Made by a program: the position numbers and the translations under genes. 64,000 bases of DNA from positions 248,001 through 312,000 of the forward strand of contig JADJSK010000001.1 in assembly GCA_016711705.1 (NCBI GenBank), read 5' to 3'. Within the stretch, counting starts at the first letter, position 1, and the number at the start of each line of letters is the position of its first letter. This document shows positions 55,502 through 64,000 of the stretch, piece after piece. Source of the stretch: Candidatus Brachybacter algidus. Its GTDB lineage: Bacteria; Bacteroidota; Bacteroidia; Chitinophagales; Saprospiraceae. The notes beneath the pieces are model-generated. The model searched no databases, was not told the origin of the DNA, and worked only from the letters and a program-made list of their open reading frames with translations.

Positions 55502-58500
55502 ATGAGAAGTTCAATAATTATTTTCCTTATTATTTTGATTATTACATCAGGCAAAATCAAATATTTGGGCAGTGTAATGATCAATTTTATGTAGAAACCA
55601 AAGGTTTTTATTGTGAAAAACCCGGAACTATTTGCATAGTGACGGTATATAAAGATTTGGGATGTGAAGACTATGAATACCAATTGGAATTTCCCACTAC
55701 TTCATTTTTTGTCACCAATAATGGTGATATGACTGGGTCGGTCAATCCAACAACGACTATCTATTCTGTTGAAGAAGAAGCCACCTTCGATATTACCCGG
55801 AGAAAATGTATTAGTGGACTTTTGCAGATACCAAATACTGTTTTCACGGTCAGATTAGTTAATAAGTTTGATCCAACAGATATCATTAGTACATTTACTT
55901 TTAAATTGGATGATTATAAATTAATTACCGGTACCAACACAGTATCTTCTTTAATAGCGTCGGGTGATCTCCTGGCTCAAGGATTGCCTGATCCTGGTCC
56001 TTATAGTTTAAACACACCTCAAAAGATCGTTATTGATGGTCATCTGATAGTGGACATTGATTATCTGTTCAGTAATTCTACCCTTAATTTATATAATGAA
56101 ATAATTCTTAAAAATTCATCATCTATTGAAATCCAGCCGGGTATAAAATTAAATACAAGAAGGACCAATATATATAAGTGTCCGGAATATCCTCAATGGG
56201 ATAGAATTGAAGCAATGAACGGCAGTACATTTGATTGCCGTACCACCACGATAAGTGGTGGCCAAACCGGGGTATGGTTAAAGCAAAATTCCACTTTTAA
56301 TTCAGTAGATGTGAAGCTATTCGAGAACTTTGTCGGGTTGAGAGCCTATGACCCGTTATTCACGCCTATGACGGCAAATATCACTACCCCTTATAATCCT
56401 TTAACAGGAGCGGCCACTTCATTTTCTGAAAATGACTTCGGCATGGTTTTATATAATGCTTCCCCTATTGTATTACAATTCCCTGTATTTCTGGATAATA
56501 AAGTAGGTATATATCCTGCAAATTCTTCTTTAACTGCTACTAAATCATCTTTCAAAAGAAATGGATATGGCATCCAATGTTTTTATTCCAATCCATTAAT
56601 TAGTATTAAGCAATCAACATTTGACCACAATTCTATCGGTATACATTCTATTGCAGAATCTTTAATTTTTAATGACAATACCAATGTACAATTTAATGAC
56701 CTATCTATGAATATATTTGCCTTCAATGGATACAATACAGAGATAAAAAGAAATGAATTTACAGAAAACAAACAAGGTATTGTTGGTTTGACCTATGCAG
56801 CATCTGCTGAAATAAGTCAAAATATACTCAATGATGTTTCATCCCCTTTTTCACTTAATGGGATAGCACCAGGCATCCATGATTGGGATTATGTTGATAA
56901 TTCTACAGCAGACATGAGCCTTATAACAGGAATACCATCCACTACACCGAATATTTCATTAAACAATACCAATGAAGCCGAAATAGAAAAGAACGATGAC
57001 GGCATCTGGCAAGGCACAATTGGTGTGTATATAAATGGTGGACATGATAATTTTGTAAGTGAAAATAATATCGCCAATGATAATACGCACGGAATTGGAT
57101 TAAAAGTCGTTTCCAGCCCATCATTTTTCATGAACTGCAACCATGTATATGCTGAAAATGCTTTGAATGTTTTGAATACCAATGCTACTTCCGTAATTAT
57201 ACTTAATTCTTTACTTGGTCCGGGATATAATATGCAGTATGGTACTGCACTAAATACTATGGCTACTTCAGGTATTCAGGAATATCGGGACAATAGATTT
57301 GAAGCAAGTGCAGGCTTCAAAGCTAAACATTTTGGTTCTATTGGAGAAATTAATAATAGTAAATATATTGAAAATAATACGGTTGGTATGACACCAGTAG
57401 CAATAGGAGGAATCTACTTTCCGCATTATGAACCTACTTCTTCTGGGTGGTTTTCAGTAGTAAAAGATGGGGAAAATCCAAGTTGCATACCACTACCAAT
57501 TGAGCCTGGAGATTCTACGCATTTTCGTATGGCGAATGAGAACATCGGACTATTGAATAGTGACATAGGGCTAGTATACAATGCTGAAGTAGAATTCGAC
57601 ACAAAATTAAAGTTAATGAGGAGTTTAAGGAGATTGAATGAAATAGGAGTGATGACAGATGAGCAGCAACAATGGTATGATGAGCTTTCCGGGACTTTAT
57701 ATGGGCAGTTTATTAATATAGAAAACCTTAATCTACAATCTTCTTCATTTACGGAGGATCAGCAGGAGGAATTAAAAGCCCTGGAAGATTTAATAAGTGA
57801 AAAATTAACATCTTTAGATGAAATCACATGGGTCGTTTATAATGAAGAGACTGAAGAGTTTGAAATTGATGAAGAAGCAAAAGCTCAATTTGAAGTTATA
57901 AAAGAAGAATTATCTCAAATACTCATTAGTAAAGGTCAAATCCTGACAGCCTCGAAAATAAAGTTAAGGGGAATTTTGCCTTTATTAAATGAAATTAACG
58001 AAGGAATAACACCAAATGGCACAATTTCATCTGAGAATCTACAGAACATCAATCGGATCCTGTATAATAGGTTAATCTCAGATACACTAAATTATACAGA
58101 TGAAGAAAAGGAAAAAATAGTACAGATTGCTAACCAATGTATGGGCATGGGAGGGGAGGCTGTTGCCCAGGCAAGATCGATGAGATCAGAATTTGATACA
58201 AAATATTATGAATATGATGATGAATGTTTAATATTCAATGAATTGCCAGAACAGCGAAAAAAGGGTGAGGAAGATTATTCATTTCGTATCAACCCAAATC
58301 CTGCTAATGAAACCGCAACGCTTGAGATAACTTCGATCGACGAGGAAAGAACAATTTACCTTATAAATTACATGGGTAAAATTGTCAAAATGTATGTTTT
58401 GGGTGCCAATGAAGGTCAAAAGAATATGGATATTTCAGAATTGCCATCAGGCTTGTATTATATCAAAATCGAAGGACAGGATCAAAACAAAAAATTGATC

Positions 58501-58512
58501 AAAATAAATTAG
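55502..58512 (+). CDS. Cassette gene A': paralogue of A, frameshifted at 55553-55556
   Basis: About 1003 residues when repaired. ATG 55502 opens a signal peptide (MRSSIIIFLIILIITSG) but the frame stops after 30 codons; adding one A to the AAAA run at 55553-55556 joins it to KNQIFGQCNDQFYVETKG and the long frame that runs to 58512. The domains copy those of A: Cys-containing N-terminus, beta-helix, helical region and a type A sorting domain ending SGLYYIKIEGQDQNKKLIK. The helical part and tail are nearly identical to A, while the beta-helix is much more divergent. A missing homopolymer base (sequencing error) is the simplest explanation. Confidence 0.85.
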
Positions 58513-58529
58513 TACTTTAAGTTCACTAT

Positions 58530-60059
58530 ATGAAAAAAATAATTCAGATTCTCAGCTTCGTATTTTTGGTCGTTGAAGTAATTTTAGCTCAGTACAACAA
58601 CAAACAATGGGTATTTGGATATCAAGATGAGCCCTCGTCTAAATTAGGATTAAATTGTCTGGATTTTACAAATCATGAAATAAAAGTTTACCCCTATGAA
58701 TATCAAAATGGGATAAGCTGGATTAGCTTTAGTGGAAGTTTTATTTGTGACTCCTCTGGCCAAATCGCACTAATTTCAGATTTTTGTTCTATTTATGACA
58801 AAGAATTAAAAATTATAGAAGGTGGAGCTCAAATGCATGATAATTTTTGGTCAGCGGGCTATTGTTTAGAAGATTTTCATGTTTATTTTCCAACAAAAAC
58901 AAATATATTTTTTCCTTATCTTACTTCAAAGTTGAGCTATTTTCAATTATATAAGGATTCCTATGCAACCGATGAATATGTAAGTTCCGCTTTTATTTTA
59001 AATAGAATTGGGATTAATAATCAAACTAAATTTGCTGTTCAAAGCCATGATACTATAGATGATAAAAAATATCAAAGTATAACGATGATCAATCCCACAT
59101 TAAATCGAAATAAAGATGCCTGGTGGTTATTTAATTTGGGTAACAATACAAATGAATACAGAGCATTTTTGCTAAATGACGAAAAGTTGGATACAATTCA
59201 TACTCAAAATATAGGACGCAAATTAAATGAACGATCTCAAACTGTAAATGGTGCTTTATTCTCCCCGGATAATAAGTTAATGGTTCAATTAGTTAATGGG
59301 ATAGGTCTCCAGATATTCGATTTTAATGATGAAACTGGCTTATTCTCTAATGTTAGAGACATTAAAGTTGAAATTGACACTTTTGATCGATGGGCATTTG
59401 GAATGTGTTTTTCTCCTAATAGTAGGTTTTTATATGTCTCAACATTAGCTGACAATTCAGATCTAACTTATTTAAATTATTTATACCAAATAGACTTTCA
59501 AAATAGTGAAGTTGAATTAATCGCAACTTTTTTTCAAATAGATGAAACCGGGTGGAATGTTGGAATTGGTTCCATCAGCCGGGGACCAGATTGCAGATTG
59601 TATGTATCTCCGGCGAGTACTTCTCATTGGATGCATGTCATCCATTATCCCAATGAAAAAGGAGCAGCATGTGGATTCCAGCCGATGGCAATAGATCTGC
59701 CTTTCCGGGTGGGGCAGGTATTACCCAATTTTATGCAGACAGGGACTTATTGCGATCCGACCTATAACTGGCCATTTCCACTCGCTATCCAAACTCCCGG
59801 CGAAGAGGTCTACGCAGATATAAGTGTTAGCCCCAATCCGGGAAGAGATATCGTATTTCTCAACTCTGAAAAAATTCAACCTTCATTGTGGACGCTGGAT
59901 ATATATGATATGAATGGAAAGTTGGTAAAAGTGATGAAAGGAATCAACTCGTATATTACTCAAATCAATATTTATGATTTAAGTGCTGCTGTGTATATCT
60001 ACAAAGTTAGTGATAGAGAGGGCAGGTTGCTGAAAGTGGGTAGGTTGATAAAGTTGTGA
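58530..60059 (+). CDS. Cassette gene B': paralogue of B
   Basis: 509 residues with signal peptide (ending ILAQ), the same propeller-like body and the same sorting tail as B. Conserved blocks include CRLYVSPASTSHWMHVIHYP and SVSPNPGRDIVFLNSEK. It begins 17 nt after A' just as B follows A, so the whole A-B unit was duplicated. Nucleotide identity is highest in the last 250 bp. Function unknown. Confidence 0.85.
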   Translation: MKKIIQILSFVFLVVEVILAQYNNKQWVFGYQDEPSSKLGLNCLDFTNHEIKVYPYEYQNGISWISFSGSFICDSSGQIALISDFCSIYDKELKIIEGGAQMHDNFWSAGYCLEDFHVYFPTKTNIFFPYLTSKLSYFQLYKDSYATDEYVSSAFILNRIGINNQTKFAVQSHDTIDDKKYQSITMINPTLNRNKDAWWLFNLGNNTNEYRAFLLNDEKLDTIHTQNIGRKLNERSQTVNGALFSPDNKLMVQLVNGIGLQIFDFNDETGLFSNVRDIKVEIDTFDRWAFGMCFSPNSRFLYVSTLADNSDLTYLNYLYQIDFQNSEVELIATFFQIDETGWNVGIGSISRGPDCRLYVSPASTSHWMHVIHYPNEKGAACGFQPMAIDLPFRVGQVLPNFMQTGTYCDPTYNWPFPLAIQTPGEEVYADISVSPNPGRDIVFLNSEKIQPSLWTLDIYDMNGKLVKVMKGINSYITQINIYDLSAAVYIYKVSDREGRLLKVGRLIKL

Positions 60060-60282
60060 TAAGTATTAGAGTTAACCAGTATTAGAGTTGACTAGTATCA
60101 GAGTTAACCAATATTATAGTTGACCAGTTTTATAGAATTAGATTTAAAATGTGTTAGATTATTTTCAAATATCAACTGTAGGGGTAGGTTGTGACCGTCC
60201 TGAAAGGTGATTTTGAAATGGGAATTAGTTAACCAGTTTACCCACTCAAATACTATCTATTATAATACTCTAATACTTTCTA
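60060..60282. repeat. GTTAACCAGTATTAGA phrase repeats and a decayed palindrome copy
   Basis: Repeats of AGTATTAGAGTTAACC (60062-60130) and their inverted form near 60240-60280 flank an intergenic spacer. At 60176-60200 CTGTAGGGGTAGGTTGTGAC aligns with the 5' half of the GTAGGGACAGGTCG palindrome, with several transitions and a truncated second arm: a decayed third copy. Confidence 0.6.
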
Positions 60283-63216
60283 CTACACCACCACATTCAC
60301 CATTTTCCCTTTCACCACGATAACCTTCTTCGGAGCCTTACCTTCGAGCCATTTTATGATCTCAGGACGCGATAGGGTAGTCTCAGTTATTTCAGCATCT
60401 GTAGCTTCCAACGGAAAGTCCATCAGATCTCTCTTTTTGCCATTGATGCACAACGGGTAAGTGATGACACTGCTAAAAATGTGTTTTTCATCCAACTGAG
60501 GCCATGTTGCTTTATGTACACTTTCTTTATGACCCAATTGCTGCCACAATTCTTCCATCATGAATGGTGCGAATGGTGCTAACAAGATGACCATTGGTTC
60601 GAGGATAGAACGATTTTTGACATCCAGTTTGCGGATATCATTCAATGCGATCATGAAAGCGGAGATACAAGTATTCAATGCTAGTTTTTCAATATCTTCA
60701 GAGATCTTTTTGATGGTCTTATGCAGCACCTTCAATGCCTCTTCAGATGGAGCTTCTTCTGTTAGATTCAATTGGCCCCTTTCGTCAAAAAATTGAGACC
60801 AGAATCGTTTGAGGAATTTCGCCACTCCTTCGATTCCCTTGATATCCCATGGTTTGGCTTGTTCCAATGGTCCGAGAAACATTTCATACATCCTGAAGAC
60901 ATCAGCGCCATGGGCATTGATGACCTTGTCAGGGTTTATGACATTGTACTTGGATTTGGACATTTTCTCTACCTCCGCCTTAGTATTGAACCTGGATGGT
61001 TCTCCCGGAATAATAGAATTAAGGATGTTATGCTGAAAGTAGCCATTGGCAGTTACAAAAGCCGCTTCTGCATATTCGGAGCGCCATTGAGTAAATTTTT
61101 GGATACCGTCAGTGTCGAGATATCCACCCGTAGATTCGCCATAGTCTTTAATATAATCTATGTGAACCGTCATTTCAGAAATACCATTTAGATCCGGATT
61201 TCCTGTTGAAGTTTCAGAAGGGTAATCAGCGGCAAGTTCACTACTGATGAAGATCCTGGTCGGTTTGTTCAAGGGTGAAGATTCCCACTGTCCGGCTTCA
61301 TTTTTAAAATAAACGACACTTTGTAAGTCTTTTACAAGGTATGTTTTCTCTGAAACACCTTGTATCATGCCTTGATTAACCAATTTCTTAAACGGTTCTT
61401 CTGTCACTGTAAGTCCCATGTCATACATGAATTTATGCCACGTTCTTGAGTACAATAAATGACCGACTGCATGCTCTGCACCGCCGATATAAAGATCTAC
61501 GTCTTTCCAATAATTGATGGCTTCCGCAGAAAAAGGTGCATCCGCATTGTGTGGATCCATATATCTTAAAAAGTACCATGAAGAACCGGCAAAGCCCGGC
61601 ATGGTGTCCGTTTCTCTCTTTAATCCTTCCTCTGCATTGACCCATTCTATCGCTTTTGCTATTGGGGAACTGCCATCTCCTGCAGGTTTGAAGTCGCGAA
61701 TTTGAGGCAATTCTAATGGTAGGTCATTCAAAGGCTGTACAACTCCATCCGCATCGTAAGCGATAGGGAAGGGTTCACCCCAGTATCGCTGGCGACTGTA
61801 GTTGGCGTCCCTCAATCTAAAGTTGATAAGTTTAGTGCCAATACCTTGTACCTCAATACGTTCGAGGGCTGCCTTTATTGCATCAGGTATACTTAATCCA
61901 TCCAGGAAATCTGAGTTTTTAAGTGTTCCGTCTTTTGATTCGATGTCAGCATTTTCTGCTCTTTCAATAATTTGTGGCACAGGCAGGTCGAAAGTCTCTG
62001 CAAACCTAAGGTCTCTTTCATCGCCTGCAGGTACAGCCATGATGGCGCCACTTCCGTAATCTATCAATACATAGTTGGATACATACACCGGGATTTCTTT
62101 GCCGCTGAAGGGGTGAATGGCATATGAACCTGTAAATACACCTGTCATGGATTTGTCTGCGTTCAATCTGTCGGCTTCAGAAGCCTTTGTCGAAGATTTC
62201 ACGTACTCTTTCATGAGTACTTTTTGTGTCTCAATTGTCAGTTGATCGACCATGGGATGTTCAGGTGCCAATACCATGAAGCTTACTCCGAAAATTGTGT
62301 CAGGTCTTGTTGTAAATATTTCGATTTTTTCATCACGCCCTTTCAGCGAAAATGACATTTTTGCACCTTCTGAACGTCCAATCCAGTTGCGCTGCATGAT
62401 TTTCAGTGATTCCGGCCAGTCCACTTTATCCAATCCATTCAACAATCTTTCAGCATATGCTGTGGTGCGCATACTCCATTGCATCATTGGTTTTTTGATG
62501 ACAGGATAGCCACCTCGTTCAGATAGACCATCCTTGATCTCATCATTCGCCAATACGGTACCTAATTCTTCACACCAGTTGACAGTGCTGTATTTGCGGT
62601 ACATCAAACGGTAATTCATCAGGATGTCATCCTGCTCTTTTGGTGTTGATGAGTTCCACTGCTCTGCAGTAAATTCCATTTTGGAGGTGGCTACAGCATT
62701 TACGCCCTCACTGCCATTTTCTTCAAACCTTTTAATCAGTTTGTCGATATCGACGGCCTTATTTTCACACAAATCGTAATATGCATTGAACATTTTGAGG
62801 AAGATCCACTGCGTCCACTTATAGTAATTCGGATCGCTGGTCATTAATTCTCGCGACCAGTCGTAAGAGAATCCGAGGTTGTCTAATTGTTTTCTGAACT
62901 GCGAAATATTCTCCGCAGTGCTGCTGGCTGGGTGGACACCTGTTTGGATCGCATATTGCTCAGCAGGCAGGCCAAATGAGTCATAACCCATAGGGTGCAA
63001 TACATTGAAGCCATTAAGTCGCTTGTATCTTGTATAAATATCTGAGGCGATGTAACCTAGTGGATGTCCTACATGCAGTCCTGCTCCTGAAGGGTAGGGA
63101 AACATATCGAGGACGTAGAATTTAGGTTTGGATGGGTCAGTTTCTACTTTGTAGAGTCCTGATTCGTTCCACTCGTACTTCCATTTATTCTCTACATTTT
63201 TTGAATTCCATTCCAT
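60283..63216 (-). CDS. leuS: Leucyl-tRNA synthetase
   Basis: 977 residues, class Ia. The HIGH motif is within SGAGLHVGHPLGY (about residue 44-56) and KMSKS is in EVEKMSKSKYNVINPD near residue 760; the connective editing domain (with TTRPDTIFGVSF) lies between. Length is larger than in E. coli because of an extra C-terminal region and an insertion around NYRLMYRKYSTVNWCEELG typical of Bacteroidota LeuRS. It charges tRNA-Leu in the cytoplasm. It starts at ATG 63216, shortly after the repeat array ends. Confidence 0.97.
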   Translation of the reverse strand: MEWNSKNVENKWKYEWNESGLYKVETDPSKPKFYVLDMFPYPSGAGLHVGHPLGYIASDIYTRYKRLNGFNVLHPMGYDSFGLPAEQYAIQTGVHPASSTAENISQFRKQLDNLGFSYDWSRELMTSDPNYYKWTQWIFLKMFNAYYDLCENKAVDIDKLIKRFEENGSEGVNAVATSKMEFTAEQWNSSTPKEQDDILMNYRLMYRKYSTVNWCEELGTVLANDEIKDGLSERGGYPVIKKPMMQWSMRTTAYAERLLNGLDKVDWPESLKIMQRNWIGRSEGAKMSFSLKGRDEKIEIFTTRPDTIFGVSFMVLAPEHPMVDQLTIETQKVLMKEYVKSSTKASEADRLNADKSMTGVFTGSYAIHPFSGKEIPVYVSNYVLIDYGSGAIMAVPAGDERDLRFAETFDLPVPQIIERAENADIESKDGTLKNSDFLDGLSIPDAIKAALERIEVQGIGTKLINFRLRDANYSRQRYWGEPFPIAYDADGVVQPLNDLPLELPQIRDFKPAGDGSSPIAKAIEWVNAEEGLKRETDTMPGFAGSSWYFLRYMDPHNADAPFSAEAINYWKDVDLYIGGAEHAVGHLLYSRTWHKFMYDMGLTVTEEPFKKLVNQGMIQGVSEKTYLVKDLQSVVYFKNEAGQWESSPLNKPTRIFISSELAADYPSETSTGNPDLNGISEMTVHIDYIKDYGESTGGYLDTDGIQKFTQWRSEYAEAAFVTANGYFQHNILNSIIPGEPSRFNTKAEVEKMSKSKYNVINPDKVINAHGADVFRMYEMFLGPLEQAKPWDIKGIEGVAKFLKRFWSQFFDERGQLNLTEEAPSEEALKVLHKTIKKISEDIEKLALNTCISAFMIALNDIRKLDVKNRSILEPMVILLAPFAPFMMEELWQQLGHKESVHKATWPQLDEKHIFSSVITYPLCINGKKRDLMDFPLEATDAEITETTLSRPEIIKWLEGKAPKKVIVVKGKMVNVVV

Positions 63217-63638
63217 GATTGCTGCATTTTCTGTTTATGGGTGCAAAAGTAATAAAATGATATTGTATGATGGATGGAATAAAGTGATAGAACGCAGATT
63301 TATTAAGATGGTCAAGATAAGATTATGATTTGTTTGAAAACTAATATGAATTTTGTGCTTGATATGGTAAGGTTGATGATTAAAACGATAGCCTTTTTTT
63401 AAGAAATATAGAACGCAGATTTAGTAGTATGGTCAAGATAGGGTGATGATTTGTTTTGGATATTTTTTAGGATTTTGGGTATGATTTTATAAGATTGATA
63501 TTTTAATAGAACGCAGATTTATTAAGATGGTCAAGATAAGGTTGTGATTTGTTTGGATATTTATTAGATTTTGATGTATGATATGGTAGTATTTATATTT
63601 TAATAGAACGCAGATTTATTAAGATGGTCAAGATAAGA
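63217..63638. other. Intergenic region filled by the repeat array
   Basis: About 420 bp between the leuS start and the GxxExxY gene. Nearly all of it is the four-copy array described separately. No promoter could be assigned with confidence for leuS. Confidence 0.6.
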
Positions 63639-63651
63639 TTATGATTTGTTT
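63287..63651. repeat. Four-copy AT-rich repeat array next to GxxExxY gene
   Basis: A 49-bp unit beginning ATAGAACGCAGATTTATTAA and containing GATGGTCAAGATAAG starts at 63287, 63408, 63506 and 63603, i.e. spacings of 121, 98 and 97 bp. The DNA between units is also alike in the last copies (GGATATTTATTAGATTTTG-type), so this is a degenerate tandem repeat of about 97 bp rather than a CRISPR. The last unit overlaps the 3' end of the GxxExxY gene by 13 bp. Confidence 0.85.
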
Positions 63652-64000
63652 TCATTAAGAAATACTTTTCTTTTAAAAGTTGGCACTGAGCCGAAGTTTA
63701 GGAGAAGACCAACCTCTTTATCTGTAGCTTTTAAATAATTGATCAATTGGCATTCATGTTTGTGACTTAAGCTTTCAGCTGCTTTTATCTCGATAATTAC
63801 AACATCCTCTACGATTAAATCGGAAAAATATTTACCAACTATTATGCCATAGTAAAAAACGTTGATAGGTTGTTGTCTTTGAATTTGCAATGAATAACTT
63901 GAGAGTTCACATTCCAAAGCTCTTTCATATACTTTTTCAAGAAAGCCATAACCAAGGGTGTTATACACCTTATAAAATGCTTTGATAATTATTTCAGTTA
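63639..64000 (-). CDS. GxxExxY protein (PD-(D/E)XK_3-like), 5' end beyond right edge
   Basis: The frame is open from 63639 up to the window edge; the visible part starts TEIIIKAFYKVYNTLGYG. The signature GFLEKVYE (G-x-x-E-x-x-Y) is present, then a nuclease-like core with FSDLIVEDVVIIEIKAAE containing the D...E-x-K pattern, and ECQLINYLKATDKEVGLLLNFG. The family (PF13366) is about 120-130 residues and its role is unknown. A GTG at 63968 is internal to the conserved domain and is not the true start. Its end overlaps the repeat array by 13 bp. Confidence 0.88.
   Translation of the reverse strand, partial: TEIIIKAFYKVYNTLGYGFLEKVYERALECELSSYSLQIQRQQPINVFYYGIIVGKYFSDLIVEDVVIIEIKAAESLSHKHECQLINYLKATDKEVGLLLNFGSVPTFKRKVFLNENKS

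Noticed and set aside
55639..58512. Gene A' starting at the internal ATG 55639 without signal peptide
   Set aside because: A signal peptide starting at 55502 plus one missing A gives the same layout as gene A, and the sorting tail requires export.
63287..63651. CRISPR array (repeats of about 49 bp with 48-72-bp gaps)
   Set aside because: The gaps resemble each other, spacing is uneven at the first copy, repeat sequence is degenerate and there are no cas genes; a tandem repeat of about 97 bp explains it better.

Overview
The window is an AT-rich chromosomal segment of a member of the Bacteroidota, most likely Saprospiria-like. Four things support this. Several secreted proteins carry type IX secretion (T9SS) sorting domains, both type A tails and one gliding-motility-type (type B) tail. 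Promoters follow the Bacteroidota form TTTG / TAnnTTTG. The families found are common in this phylum (DUF3667, DUF853/HerA-like, DUF6580, BatA-domain, imelysin, PorV-like barrels, GH97). MqnB and a UbiA/MqnP-like enzyme imply menaquinone synthesis by the futalosine route. Most of the window is chromosomal housekeeping DNA with no phage, integrase or IS element.

Layout. 1-2.8 kb: the start of a DUF5682 gene (it runs off the left edge) directly behind an exported MORN-repeat caspase-like protease. 3.3-7.0 kb: an envelope operon of porin, imelysin lipoprotein and di-haem oxidoreductase lipoprotein. 7.4-13.4 kb: methyltransferase, LolD/MacB-like ABC ATPase, deoxynucleoside kinase, PurM, RdgB with a small partner protein, and a branched-chain aminotransferase. 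14-17.8 kb: GH97 glycosidase, UbiA/MqnP-like prenyltransferase, DUF6580 membrane protein. 18.08-19.47 kb: an extraordinary polypurine low-complexity block that looks like an assembly artefact. 19.7-28 kb: signal peptidase I, a BtuF-like protein without a signal peptide, a T9SS subtilase, a HerA-like ATPase, a barrel protein, MqnB. 28.3-35 kb: barrel protein, CoaX, PurH, CDF transporter, YigZ, CoaE, DUF3667. 35.3-38.6 kb: riboflavin synthase behind a large T9SS type-B protein. 38.9-40.7 kb: an acyl-CoA dehydrogenase broken by two 1-nt shifts. 41-48.8 kb: BatA/VWA protein, NamZ-like DUF1343, a KAS III-like enzyme, a PA0069-type radical SAM protein, a methyltransferase. 49.2-60 kb: a CotH-like protein and a tandemly duplicated two-gene T9SS cassette (A-B-A'-B'). 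60.3-63.2 kb: LeuRS. 63.3-64 kb: a roughly 97-bp repeat array running into a GxxExxY gene cut by the right edge.

Five reading-frame breaks (about 39350, 40037, 49306, 53858, 55554) each need only a single-base change, four of them in short homopolymer runs. Together with the polypurine block this suggests a long-read assembly with residual errors, so I annotate those genes as whole. Intergenic DNA is rich in short degenerate phrase repeats and hairpins, including two copies of a GTAGGGACAGGTCG palindrome whose outer stems differ in sequence but still pair.

The most interesting leads are: the exported MORN-caspase/DUF5682 pair, the duplicated A-B secretion cassette, the GxxExxY gene with its repeat array, the covarying palindrome, and a set of promoters placed so close to start codons that the mRNAs should be leaderless.
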